NCBI GenBank assembly: GCA_038561985.1
Contig: CP073276.1
Coordinates: 2,604,001 to 2,668,000 of the forward strand
Source of the DNA: Petrimonas sulfuriphila
GTDB lineage: Bacteria > Bacteroidota > Bacteroidia > Bacteroidales > Dysgonomonadaceae
DNA length: 64,000 nucleotides
Direction of reading: 5' to 3'
How positions within the stretch are numbered: the first letter of the stretch is position 1; each line of letters opens with the position of its first letter. A program made the position numbers and the translations under genes. The notes beneath the pieces were generated by a model that ran no database searches, was not told where the DNA came from, and worked only from the letters and a program-made list of their open reading frames with translations. Positions 1-7,968 of this stretch are shown here, piece after piece.

Positions 1-1059
1 GCTGCGCTGACGCTCGAAGACTGCGGTACGTAAGGTCTCTTCGCTTTCACGGTGGCAAACCTGGCAAGTGTTGTTGATGCTTGCCAACGGACTTCTTACG
101 TGGTGACTGGTGTATTTAACGCCGCCTTCCGATACGTAAGGCATGTGGCAATCGGCACACGAAACACCCCGTTGGGCATGAATGCCGGTTTTGTATATTT
201 CGTAATCGGGATGTTGTGCTTTAATGATGGGGGCGCGGCTGAGCTTATGGGTATAGTCGGCAAACCGGATGCTGTCGTAATATTGTTCACCACCTTCCAC
301 GGTCAACCCATTGTGCCAGGGGAAAATAAGGTATTTCCCTTCGGGAGAGAAATAATACTCCACGTGGCATTGGGCGCAAGCCAGCGAACGCATTTCCTGT
401 TGCGAAACCTTGTGGATGTCCTGGCCACTGTTTCTGAATCCTTCGATCAGTCCCGGACGGCTGATTTTAAGGTTCATGGTTTCAGCCTCGTGACAATCGG
501 CACAACCGATGGGGTTTACCACTTCTTGTCCCAACGAGGCCCACGTGCCTTTGTAATATTCGGCAATTCCTAGCGAATCCATCAGGCGGGGAACATCGGG
601 ACTTTTACAAGTCCAGCAGGTTGCCGGCTGCGGACCTTCATCGGAAGACATGGGTGCACCTGTCCGTAACGTGTGGTGGATATCTTCTACCGCATGCATG
701 TGTCCCCTGGGAGTTCCATAATCTTTCGAGAAAGCATACCCCGCCCAAAGAATCACCATTTCGGGACGTTGCGCCAGTACGTCCACCACGCTGCTTCCGT
801 TAAATTCACTTTGAAAGGTGGTGTCAGCGGTTTTTATCCAGGATTCGTATTCACGCGGGTAGTTTTCTGCGAAAATTTCGTTTCTCGACTCAATGCCGGT
901 GATATTCACTTTTTTGTTGTTTAGGATACTTACCACTTCAGCCCTGCGTTGAGTGATGGATGCGGCAAGCATTCCCAATAAAAAGACTATTCCAACCGTA
1001 ACGAAGAATAAAAGCCAGGCTACCCAGGGTTTCATCTTTCTGTTATCATTACTACTCAT
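1..1059 (-). CDS. nrfA: Cytochrome c nitrite reductase, catalytic subunit NrfA (C-terminus outside window)
   Basis: Reduces nitrite to ammonium by six electrons in the periplasm, taking electrons from NrfH. The window holds the first 353 residues; the rest lies left of base 1. Reading down the minus strand, a short cytoplasmic N-terminus is followed by a hydrophobic signal anchor (about residues 10-30). The lysine-ligated active-site haem motif CWTCK is at 148-152, followed by four CxxCH motifs (CADCH, CAQCH, CADCH, CQVCH), which is the pentahaem NrfA pattern. It starts 26 bases after nrfH ends and is surely its operon partner. The ATG at 1057-1059 is the start that keeps the signal anchor. 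Family assignment is very secure. Confidence 0.96.
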   Translation of the reverse strand, partial: MSSNDNRKMKPWVAWLLFFVTVGIVFLLGMLAASITQRRAEVVSILNNKKVNITGIESRNEIFAENYPREYESWIKTADTTFQSEFNGSSVVDVLAQRPEMVILWAGYAFSKDYGTPRGHMHAVEDIHHTLRTGAPMSSDEGPQPATCWTCKSPDVPRLMDSLGIAEYYKGTWASLGQEVVNPIGCADCHEAETMNLKISRPGLIEGFRNSGQDIHKVSQQEMRSLACAQCHVEYYFSPEGKYLIFPWHNGLTVEGGEQYYDSIRFADYTHKLSRAPIIKAQHPDYEIYKTGIHAQRGVSCADCHMPYVSEGGVKYTSHHVRSPLASINNTCQVCHRESEETLRTAVFERQRS

Positions 1060-1085
1060 AGGGATAAATTTGCGGGTTATTTATT

Positions 1086-1691
1086 TTATTTTATCTGATT
1101 TCTTTTCATGGCTGTACTTAGCCAGTCTGGCACATGGGTGTCTGGCATCGGTACATGTGAATGGGGAGTGGACACTTCCGAGCGGCTTCTCGTGTGAGGA
1201 ACATCCCTGTGGCAATCCCAGCAGGCATTTCCTCCCATTTCCTTCATCTCTTTATAGCCCATTCTTCCGGTATTTACAAACTCCTGATTAAGCTGTGTGT
1301 GACAACGGATGCAATTGTCCATGATGACCTCAGAACTGGCTTCTATGGTTTGCAGGGCTGTCTTCTCGCCTCTCAGTGTAAAAACGGCGGAGTGACGAAG
1401 CCCATCCTTGGCTTTAAAAAAATACTTATTCACGATATTGTTGTGCGGAACATGGCAGTCGTTACAGGTGGTGTTCCGGGCGTGTGAACTGTGGGTCCAA
1501 GTGGCGTAATAAGGACTCATCACGTGGCAGTTAACACAGGTTCTGGGGTTGTCGGATAAATAACTGTAGGCGCGAGAGGTGAAAAAAGTATAGATAAACA
1601 ACCCTGCAAACGCTCCCACGATGATGATTGCCGGGTATTTCCAGCCTCCTCTGGGTTTTATCTCGTTCCAAATGTGCGTTAGTTTTCCCAT
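1086..1691 (-). CDS. nrfH: NrfH, membrane-anchored tetrahaem quinol dehydrogenase of nitrite reductase
   Basis: 201 residues of the NapC/NirT/NrfH family. It oxidises menaquinol and feeds electrons to NrfA. One N-terminal membrane helix (about residues 19-38) is followed by four haem motifs: CVNCH (52-56), CNDCH (76-80), CIRCH (127-131) and CWDCH (157-161). The CxxCHxM arrangement at the first haem is typical of NrfH. It is first in the nrfHA operon and is transcribed away from the Crp/Fnr-type regulator at 1819. The 127-base divergent region carries a dyad that could serve both genes. The size and motifs are complete, so the gene looks intact. Confidence 0.95.
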   Translation of the reverse strand: MGKLTHIWNEIKPRGGWKYPAIIIVGAFAGLFIYTFFTSRAYSYLSDNPRTCVNCHVMSPYYATWTHSSHARNTTCNDCHVPHNNIVNKYFFKAKDGLRHSAVFTLRGEKTALQTIEASSEVIMDNCIRCHTQLNQEFVNTGRMGYKEMKEMGGNACWDCHRDVPHTRSRSEVSTPHSHVPMPDTHVPDWLSTAMKRNQIK

Positions 1692-1760
1692 GATAATTTA
1701 GCTTGAAACTAGAGTTTCTCCACTTCAATACAAAAAAAGCGAATTTAACTGTAAAAGAAT

Positions 1761-1774
1761 GTAATATTTATTAC
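1761..1774. promoter_or_regulatory. Possible Crp/Fnr-type operator between nrfHA and its regulator
   Basis: GTAAT (1761-1765), four bases, ATTAC (1770-1774): a perfect inverted repeat with the 5-4-5 geometry of Fnr-family sites. It sits midway between the divergent starts of nrfH (1691) and the Crp/Fnr gene (1819). The half-site is not the classical TTGAT. That it is bound by the adjacent regulator is inference from position and geometry. Confidence 0.4.
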
Positions 1775-1818
1775 GAATTGAGAAAAAATAGTTATATTCG
1801 CTAATTACAATTAATCCT

Positions 1819-2499
1819 ATGAACCCTCAACATTCAGAGTTTTTTCAAACTATTTTTCAATGCCCGCTGTGCAATTCTATTCCTGTGGAAGAAAGAGCCG
1901 ACTTTTTACGCGACGTACGTTATAGCATAAAACGATACGGGAAAGGAGATATGCTGGTAGCGCAAGGATCAGTTTATGAGATGCTTTACATCGTTGTAAA
2001 AGGTGAAGTCGTCACAGAGATGTCTGATGAGAAAGGGGAGTTCGTAAAAATGGAACTGATCAGGGCCCCCAATCCCCTGGTAACCGGTTTTTTGTTTGCT
2101 ACCGACAATATTTCACCGGTTACAGCATTGGCGAAAACCGATTGTGTGGTAATTCTTATTCCCAAAGATAATGTGTTTCTTTTGATGAGCAAGTACCGGG
2201 ATTTTATGAAAGCGTTTTTAGCGTATATTTCGAACAAGGTAGCTTTTTTATCGGAAAAGTTAAGGCTTGCATCGTTGCGGACTATACGTGCCAAGCTGGG
2301 GTATTACCTTTTGAAAGAATCGAGGGGTGAACAGGAGTTTCAATTGAAGATGTCGAAAGAAGAGTTGTCGCGCTTGTTGGGTGTTTCACGGCCGGCATTG
2401 GTAAATGTTATGATGCAGATGGCGGATGAAGGGCTCATCGGCGTGGATAGACGAAAAATCCTGATAAAAGACAGGATAGCCTTGCAGCGCTTGTTTTAA
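1819..2499 (+). CDS. Crp/Fnr family transcriptional regulator, probably of nrfHA
   Basis: 226 residues. An N-terminal cyclic-nucleotide-binding-like beta-barrel (about 20-135) is followed by a dimerisation helix and a C-terminal Crp-type winged helix-turn-helix. The recognition region around 175-200 reads MSKEELSRLLGVSRPALVNV. Two cysteines near the N-terminus (C15, C18 in CPLC) are fewer than the four ligands of a canonical Fnr 4Fe-4S cluster, so oxygen sensing of that kind is not shown. Its divergence from nrfHA suggests control of nitrite respiration. HcpR, the nitrosative-stress regulator of Bacteroidales, belongs to the same superfamily, but I cannot assign this protein to it from sequence alone. 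Confidence 0.85.
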   Translation: MNPQHSEFFQTIFQCPLCNSIPVEERADFLRDVRYSIKRYGKGDMLVAQGSVYEMLYIVVKGEVVTEMSDEKGEFVKMELIRAPNPLVTGFLFATDNISPVTALAKTDCVVILIPKDNVFLLMSKYRDFMKAFLAYISNKVAFLSEKLRLASLRTIRAKLGYYLLKESRGEQEFQLKMSKEELSRLLGVSRPALVNVMMQMADEGLIGVDRRKILIKDRIALQRLF

Positions 2500-2516
2500 A
2501 TTATTTAAATGTCAAT

Positions 2517-3290
2517 ATGAAACAATTACTTATTATTCTCGTATTCACATTGGTCTCTTCCGCTGCTTTTGCGCAGCAAGAAGAGTATCAGAAGAAGACG
2601 TATGTTTCTTCCGAAAACGATACGTTGCTCTACAGGGAGTTAGTGCCTGAAAAATTGATACTGAACCAAAGCTATCCTTTGGTGATTTTTCTTCATGGTG
2701 CGGGAGAACGTGGAAACGATAACGAAGCACAACTGCGTCACGGTGGAAATATGTTTACAAATCCGGTGAATCGGGAAAAATATCCCGCTTTTGTGATCTT
2801 TCCTCAATGTCCCCAAGAAGACTTTTGGGCACCAAGAAACCGTTCGGCGGCCGCAGGAGAAAACCCTTTTAATCAGAATCCTCCTGTGTCTAAGGCGTTG
2901 AGCCTGGTAAAAAAAATTCTGGATGAAGCGATTGAGAAATATCCTGTGGATAGAAACAGAATTTACGTAGCCGGACTTTCGATGGGAGGGATGGGAACAT
3001 TTGATATGTTGTGCCGATACCCTGATCTTTTTGCTGCCGCAATCCCTATCTGCGGGGGAGTAAGCACCGAAAGGCTGAGGAAAATTAAAACCAAAACAAA
3101 TATTCGAATTTTTCACGGTGATGCCGATACAGTTGTCCCGGTTACCTATTCCCGTGAGGCATATAAGACTCTCAAGCAAAACAGGGCTAGCGTTGAATAT
3201 ATTGAATATCCGGGTGTAAATCATGACAGTTGGACTCCTGCATTCAACGAAGATGATTTCATGGCATGGCTTTTCAGTAAAAGAAAGTGA
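2517..3290 (+). CDS. Secreted alpha/beta-hydrolase (esterase/PHB depolymerase-like)
   Basis: 257 residues with a cleavable signal peptide (1-20, ending AFAQ). It has the alpha/beta-hydrolase fold: an oxyanion-hole strand VIFLHGAGERG (about 56-66), the nucleophile elbow GLSMG with Ser155, an acid in GDADTVVP (Asp202 or Asp204) and a catalytic histidine in NHDSW (His236). The size and motifs resemble the single-domain PHB-depolymerase/phospholipase-carboxylesterase branch common in Bacteroidota. The substrate is unknown; a carbohydrate ester or peptide is equally possible. It lies between the Crp/Fnr gene and zwf on the same strand, with no tight coupling to zwf (73-base gap). Confidence 0.82.
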   Translation: MKQLLIILVFTLVSSAAFAQQEEYQKKTYVSSENDTLLYRELVPEKLILNQSYPLVIFLHGAGERGNDNEAQLRHGGNMFTNPVNREKYPAFVIFPQCPQEDFWAPRNRSAAAGENPFNQNPPVSKALSLVKKILDEAIEKYPVDRNRIYVAGLSMGGMGTFDMLCRYPDLFAAAIPICGGVSTERLRKIKTKTNIRIFHGDADTVVPVTYSREAYKTLKQNRASVEYIEYPGVNHDSWTPAFNEDDFMAWLFSKRK

Positions 3291-3363
3291 AGATTGACTC
3301 TTTTGAAAAAGCAACTTTTCCGCCGGTCGTTTGTTTACACTCTGTAGAAAATAGTATTTAACA

Positions 3364-4890
3364 ATGAAAAAGATGGACAATCAGGCACTGGTTATTTTTG
3401 GTGCCTCCGGCGATCTTACCTATCGGAAACTGATGCCTTCGGTTTTCGATCTGTATATGAATAATTCACTTCCAGATGGTTATGCCGTTTTGGGCGTTAG
3501 TCGCTCAAAATTTACCGATTCCGAGTTTCGAAAAAAAATGAAGGAGGGGATCAAGGAGTTTTCACACTTCAAAAATGCAGGTGCGGAGAAGATAAACCAC
3601 TTTTTAAAGAAAGTTTTTTACATCAGCATCGACACACAAAAGAGTGAAGATTATGAACTGGTGAAAAGTAAACTGAGGGAGTTGAATAAGAAATTGGATC
3701 TCCGCCACAACTATATTTTTTACCTTTCCACACCTCCGCAACTTTATCCGGTTATTCCAAAATATCTTTACGGGCAAGGGCTTACGTTACAACAAAAGGG
3801 ATTCCGACGGATTATTATTGAAAAACCTTTCGGACACGATTTAAAGTCAGCTATGGAGTTGAATAAGTCGCTGACCGATTTTTTCAGCGAGGAACAAATT
3901 TATCGTATTGATCATTATCTGGGAAAGGAAACCGTTCAAAACCTGCTGGTTACTCGTTTTTCAAACGGGATTTTTGAACCGTTGTGGAACAGAAACTATG
4001 TGCAGCACGTGGAAATTACGGCTTCCGAAAGCATCGGAGTGGAGGGGCGCGGTGGATATTACGAAACTGCTGGCGCTATGCGTGATATGGTTCAGAATCA
4101 CTTGCTTCAGGTGGCATCACTGGTAGCCATGGAGCCGCCGGCAAAAGTGACTTCTGAAGAGATCCGGCACGAGAAACTAAAAGTTTTCCGTTCGTTGCGT
4201 CCGTTGAACGAAGAGGATTTGCGAAACAATGTAATCCGGGGACAATATACCGAGTCGCATGTGAAAGGAAAATACCTTACCGGATACCGCGACGAAGAAG
4301 GTGTAGATAAAAATTCGCGGACGGAAACTTATTTTGCGATGAAGTTTTTTATCGATAACTGGCGCTGGAGCGGGGTGCCGTTTTATATCCGGTCGGGAAA
4401 GCGTTTACCTACAAGAGTTTCAGAAATTGTAATCCATTTCAAACCGTCGCCCACACAACTTTTTAAATCGGTTGACGGAGCTATTGAAGCAGGCAACCAG
4501 CTGATCCTGCGTATTCAGCCCGATGAGGGAATTTTATTAAAAACAGGTATGAAGGTCCCGGGAAACGGTTACGAGGTGAAATCGGTAAATGTGGATTTTC
4601 ATTATTCCGACCTGAAAGACCATTATATCCCTGAAGCATACGAACGGTTGATCCTGGATTGCATGACGGGTGACAACACCCTGTATATGTCGGGGGAAGG
4701 GGCCGAATTGACGTGGAGATTTGTGCAACCCATTCTCGATTATTGGGAAAGTGATCCGGATGCACCTTTGTACGGTTATCCTTCTGGGTCTTGGGGTCCG
4801 GATAGCGCGGATAAGCTGATCGAAGGTGCGCAGACCTGGCGCTATCCGTGTAAAAACCTGGCGGATGATGGGGTTTATTGTGAATTGTAA
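3364..4890 (+). CDS. zwf: Glucose-6-phosphate 1-dehydrogenase
   Basis: Oxidises glucose 6-phosphate to 6-phosphogluconolactone with NAD(P)+, the first step of the oxidative pentose phosphate pathway. 508 residues, a normal length. The dinucleotide-binding loop GASGDLT is at 13-19, EKPFGHDL at about 153-160, and the substrate-binding/catalytic signature RIDHYLGKE at about 181-189. It is followed after 29 bases by pgl, the next pathway enzyme. In many Bacteroidales gnd precedes zwf; here that position is taken by an esterase gene, so gnd must be elsewhere or absent. The start may be the ATG at 3364 or the one at 3373. Confidence 0.97.
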   Translation: MKKMDNQALVIFGASGDLTYRKLMPSVFDLYMNNSLPDGYAVLGVSRSKFTDSEFRKKMKEGIKEFSHFKNAGAEKINHFLKKVFYISIDTQKSEDYELVKSKLRELNKKLDLRHNYIFYLSTPPQLYPVIPKYLYGQGLTLQQKGFRRIIIEKPFGHDLKSAMELNKSLTDFFSEEQIYRIDHYLGKETVQNLLVTRFSNGIFEPLWNRNYVQHVEITASESIGVEGRGGYYETAGAMRDMVQNHLLQVASLVAMEPPAKVTSEEIRHEKLKVFRSLRPLNEEDLRNNVIRGQYTESHVKGKYLTGYRDEEGVDKNSRTETYFAMKFFIDNWRWSGVPFYIRSGKRLPTRVSEIVIHFKPSPTQLFKSVDGAIEAGNQLILRIQPDEGILLKTGMKVPGNGYEVKSVNVDFHYSDLKDHYIPEAYERLILDCMTGDNTLYMSGEGAELTWRFVQPILDYWESDPDAPLYGYPSGSWGPDSADKLIEGAQTWRYPCKNLADDGVYCEL

Positions 4891-4919
4891 ATCGTAATTC
4901 CACTTCAATCGTCAAATAT

Positions 4920-5639
4920 ATGCAAACAAAAATATTCAATACAAAAGAAGAACTGAACCGTGCGTTTACGGATTACCTGAAGGAGATACTAAAAGACCGG
5001 GAAAGGGTTACAGTAGCATTATCGGGAGGCTCCACTCCGAAATCACTGTTTGATTACTGGGCTCAACGCCATGCAACCGATATCGACTGGAAAAGTGTTT
5101 TCCTGTTTTGGGGAGACGAACGTTGCGTGCCGCCCACCGATGAGCAAAGCAATTACAGGATGACCCGGGATCATTTACTCGATCATGTGGCCATCCCGGA
5201 AAGAAATATTTTTCGTATCAAGGGGGAAAATGACCCTGCTGCCGAAGCACAAAGATATTCTACCTTACTGCAAATGGAAGTAGAAACGGTGGATACCGTT
5301 CCTTCGTTTGACCTGGTTATTCTGGGGTTAGGCGATGATGGACACACGGCCTCCATTTTTCCGCACGAAATCGACTTATGGGAAAGTGCAGATTTATGTG
5401 TGGTGGGAACACATCCCGACAGCGGACAAAAACGGATAAGTTTGTCGGGAAAAGTAATTAATCATGCTCAGCGAGTGGCGTTTTTAGTTACGGGAGATGG
5501 CAAAGCTGAAAAAGTGAAACAGATCATTGAATCGGGAAAAGAAGTAGCCGCAGCTTATCCGGCTGCCAAGGTAAAACCCCTGACCAACAACCTGGTATGG
5601 TTTTTGGACAAAGAAGCGGCAAGGTTATTGGGAAAGTAA
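4920..5639 (+). CDS. pgl: 6-phosphogluconolactonase (DevB type)
   Basis: Hydrolyses 6-phosphogluconolactone, the product of Zwf. 239 residues of the NagB/Pgl fold, with ALSGGSTPK (about 33-41) as the phosphate-binding loop and GLGDDGHTASIFP (about 139-151) as the signature. It is immediately downstream of zwf on the same strand, so the two are almost certainly co-transcribed. Its stop is only five bases from the convergent stop of def. Confidence 0.95.
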   Translation: MQTKIFNTKEELNRAFTDYLKEILKDRERVTVALSGGSTPKSLFDYWAQRHATDIDWKSVFLFWGDERCVPPTDEQSNYRMTRDHLLDHVAIPERNIFRIKGENDPAAEAQRYSTLLQMEVETVDTVPSFDLVILGLGDDGHTASIFPHEIDLWESADLCVVGTHPDSGQKRISLSGKVINHAQRVAFLVTGDGKAEKVKQIIESGKEVAAAYPAAKVKPLTNNLVWFLDKEAARLLGK

Positions 5640-5644
5640 CGTTA

Positions 5645-6202
5645 TTACACCGTTTTTACTCGGTAGTGGCAGCTTACCTTTCCTTTCTCCATGTTTGATA
5701 ACTTGCTTTTTATCATTCGTTTGCGCAACGGGGAAATACGGTCGGTAAACATGATTCCGTCGAGATGATCGTATTCGTGCTGGATAACACGAGCCATATA
5801 ACCGGTGTATTCTTCATCGTGCGGCTGCAGATCTTCATCGAGATATTGAATGCGGATTCTTTCTTCACGCGGCACTTTTTCATGGATACCCGGAATGCTC
5901 AGGCATCCTTCTTCCACCCATTCCAACTCACCGGTTTTTTCGGTTATCTCTGCATTGATAAACACCTTCTTGAAACTTTTGAATTCAGGATGTTCATTAT
6001 CTGCCAGCGGCTCCAGGTCAACGACAAAAATACGGTCTTCCAAGCCTACCTGGGGGGCGGCAAGCCCAACGCCGTCGGCACTGTACATTGTTTCATACAT
6101 ATTGTCAATCAACTCCTTCAGGTTGGGATACGTTGCCGCATCAATCTCTTTGGCTGTTTTTCTTAAAAGGGGGTGTCCGTACACGTATATGGGTAAAATC
6201 AT
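5645..6202 (-). CDS. def: Peptide deformylase
   Basis: Removes the N-formyl group from nascent proteins using a metal centre. 185 residues. All three motifs are present: GVGLAAPQVG (44-53), EEGCLSIPG with metal ligand Cys100, and HEYDH (142-146) with two histidine ligands and the catalytic glutamate. It is last in a minus-strand housekeeping group lptB-ruvX-def and follows ruvX by 16 bases. It converges with pgl. Confidence 0.97.
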   Translation of the reverse strand: MILPIYVYGHPLLRKTAKEIDAATYPNLKELIDNMYETMYSADGVGLAAPQVGLEDRIFVVDLEPLADNEHPEFKSFKKVFINAEITEKTGELEWVEEGCLSIPGIHEKVPREERIRIQYLDEDLQPHDEEYTGYMARVIQHEYDHLDGIMFTDRISPLRKRMIKSKLSNMEKGKVSCHYRVKTV

Positions 6203-6218
6203 TGTTTGAGTTTATGAG

Positions 6219-6653
6219 TTATTGCCTTCTTTCTTTTTTATAAATCAAGCTTTCCATATATCCCTGCAGGATTATGGTGGCACTGATTTCATCGATCAAA
6301 GCTTTGTTTCTTCTGTCTTTTTTCTTTAAACCGCCGTCAATCATTGTTTGTTGAGCCATTTTCGATGTAAACCGTTCATCAAAACAGACAACATCCAGAT
6401 GAGGGTATAATTTTCTGAGCTGATCGGCAAACTGCTCTATTTTCGGCAGGTTTTCCGACGCTTCGTAGTTCATTTGCCTGGGTAATCCAATAATTACTTT
6501 TTCAACTTTCTCTTTTTCAAAATAAGACCGCAGAAAGTCGAAAATCCCGGCGGTATCCACCGTTGTCAGTCCGTTGGCTATGAGTTGTAACGGGTCACTG
6601 ACCGCAATACCTGTTCTTTTTTTCCCGTAATCGATAGCGAGGAGCCTGCTCAT
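6219..6653 (-). CDS. ruvX: Putative Holliday junction resolvase / pre-16S rRNA nuclease YqgF
   Basis: 144 residues of the RNase H-like YqgF family, implicated in 16S rRNA 5' maturation and possibly junction resolution. The N-terminal [16 protein letters not shown] carries the first catalytic aspartate, [13 protein letters not shown] the second acidic motif, and [13 protein letters not shown] the C-terminal acidic motif. Its ATG overlaps the lptB stop by four bases (ATGA at 6650-6653 read on the minus strand), so translation is probably coupled. Confidence 0.93.
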   Translation of the reverse strand: MSRLLAIDYGKKRTGIAVSDPLQLIANGLTTVDTAGIFDFLRSYFEKEKVEKVIIGLPRQMNYEASENLPKIEQFADQLRKLYPHLDVVCFDERFTSKMAQQTMIDGGLKKKDRRNKALIDEISATIILQGYMESLIYKKERRQ

Positions 6654-7438
6654 GGCAACATTTCAAAATTTTTGCGGCGCAATTCAAAATCCCGACCCAG
6701 GTATTTCTCCCTTACGACCGGGTTCTCCGCCAGTTCTTCCGCCGTCCCCTGAAACAACACCCTGCCCTCGAAAAGCAGGTAAGCCCGGTCGGTTATGCTC
6801 AGCGTTTCATCGACGTTGTGGTCGGTGATCAGGATGCCGATGTTTCTGTATTTAAGTTGTGCCACAATCGACTGAATGTCTTGAACGGCAATTGGATCGA
6901 CCCCTGCAAAAGGTTCGTCGAGCATAATGAACTTGGGATCAATAGCCAGGCACCGGGCAATTTCAGAACGACGGCGTTCTCCTCCCGACAAACGGTCGCC
7001 CAGGTTTTTCCGTACTTTTTCCAATCCGAATTCGGTAATCAACTCTTCCAGTTTTTTCTTTCTTTCTTCAGGGGTTTTGTTGGTAAATTCCAACACCGAC
7101 TTGATGTTGTCTTCCACCGTCATTTTCCTGAAAATAGAGGCTTCCTGGGCCAGGTAACCTATCCCGTACTGTGCCCGTTTGTAAACCGGATATTTGGTAA
7201 TGTTCTGATCGCCCAGGTATATGCTTCCTTCGTTAGGAACAATCAGTCCCACAGTCATGTAAAACGTGGTGGTTTTTCCGGCCCCGTTAGGACCCAGCAA
7301 GCCGACAATTTCGCCTTGTTTCAAATGGATGGAAACGTGGCTTACTACTGTCCTTTTACCATATTTTTTTACCAGGTTTTCGGTACGTAGCACTAACTGC
7401 CCGTCAGGTACTTCGGCTTGTCTCGTCTCGTCGTTCAT
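6650..7438 (-). CDS. lptB: LPS export ABC transporter ATP-binding protein
   Basis: 262 residues. It powers lipopolysaccharide extraction from the inner membrane with LptFG. Walker [10 protein letters not shown] is at 49-57, followed by a Q-loop, the signature LSGGERRR (about 149-156) and Walker B with D-loop [13 protein letters not shown] (about 171-183). The signature followed by RRR and the AGVDP D-loop are typical of LptB rather than LivG/LivF. The partner lpt genes are not in the window. A TATCTTTG box lies upstream at 7458-7465 (minus strand). Confidence 0.94.
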   Translation of the reverse strand: MNDETRQAEVPDGQLVLRTENLVKKYGKRTVVSHVSIHLKQGEIVGLLGPNGAGKTTTFYMTVGLIVPNEGSIYLGDQNITKYPVYKRAQYGIGYLAQEASIFRKMTVEDNIKSVLEFTNKTPEERKKKLEELITEFGLEKVRKNLGDRLSGGERRRSEIARCLAIDPKFIMLDEPFAGVDPIAVQDIQSIVAQLKYRNIGILITDHNVDETLSITDRAYLLFEGRVLFQGTAEELAENPVVREKYLGRDFELRRKNFEMLP

Positions 7439-7457
7439 TACTTATCGTAAATTTATG

Positions 7458-7465
7458 CAAAGATA
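7458..7465 (-). promoter_or_regulatory. Bacteroidota -7 box upstream of lptB
   Basis: TATCTTTG on the minus strand fits TAnnTTTG and lies 20 bases before the lptB ATG. I do not see a well-spaced -33 TTTG, so this is a half-supported promoter. Confidence 0.35.
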
Positions 7466-7526
7466 ATAAATCATTTACGATTTGGAATTTCGGATGGGGG
7501 ATTTATGCCTTTTTTACATCTATAGC

Positions 7527-7886
7527 CTATTCGTTGTCCGTGATAATTATTTCCGAAGCTTCCATCTCTCCGCTTACGGGCGGATTTAGTTTGGCCAGGC
7601 GTACTTCGAGGGAGTTAATTCGGGGAAATGATCTTTTTATTTCCGAGAATATTCGTCCAGCAACATGTTCCAGCAATTTACTGGGCACAGCCATTTCTGC
7701 TTTCACCAGATCATAAACCGCCGCATAATTGACCGTATCAGCCACGTTATCGGTCTCAAAAGACCTGGAAACCTCGGCAGTGAACGTTACGTTAACCACA
7801 AAATTATTCCCGATAATTTTCTCTTGCGGGAGTACGCCATGGTAGGCGTAAAACCGCATGTTTTTTAGGTTGAAGGAGGTTTGCAT
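7527..7886 (-). CDS. folB: Dihydroneopterin aldolase
   Basis: 119 residues. Cleaves 7,8-dihydroneopterin to 6-hydroxymethyl-dihydropterin in folate synthesis. The opening FYAYHGVLPQEKIIGNNFVVNV carries the conserved Y-x-x-HG-x-x-xxE active-site region; LLEHVAGRIFSEI and the C-terminal VRLAKLNPP are also conserved. Length is normal. It diverges from the aminopeptidase gene at 7969. Confidence 0.95.
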   Translation of the reverse strand: MQTSFNLKNMRFYAYHGVLPQEKIIGNNFVVNVTFTAEVSRSFETDNVADTVNYAAVYDLVKAEMAVPSKLLEHVAGRIFSEIKRSFPRINSLEVRLAKLNPPVSGEMEASEIIITDNE

Positions 7887-7911
7887 AAATGATTCATCTT
7901 GTTAATAGCGC

Positions 7912-7939
7912 CAAATGTAAGAACAATTTGTTAAATTTG
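7912..7939. promoter_or_regulatory. Divergent -7 boxes for folB and the aminopeptidase gene
   Basis: TACATTTG on the minus strand (7912-7919) points at folB and TAAATTTG on the plus strand (7932-7939) points at the aminopeptidase. Both match TAnnTTTG. The plus box would place the transcript start near 7943, which favours the ATG at 7969 over the one at 7951. Correctly spaced -33 boxes are not evident. Confidence 0.4.
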
Positions 7940-7968
7940 TGGTTTATAAAATGAAAAAAATACCCAAC

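Noticed and set aside
2640-3380. 246-codon minus-strand frame over the secreted esterase
   Set aside because: Antisense shadow of a gene with signal peptide and catalytic triad.
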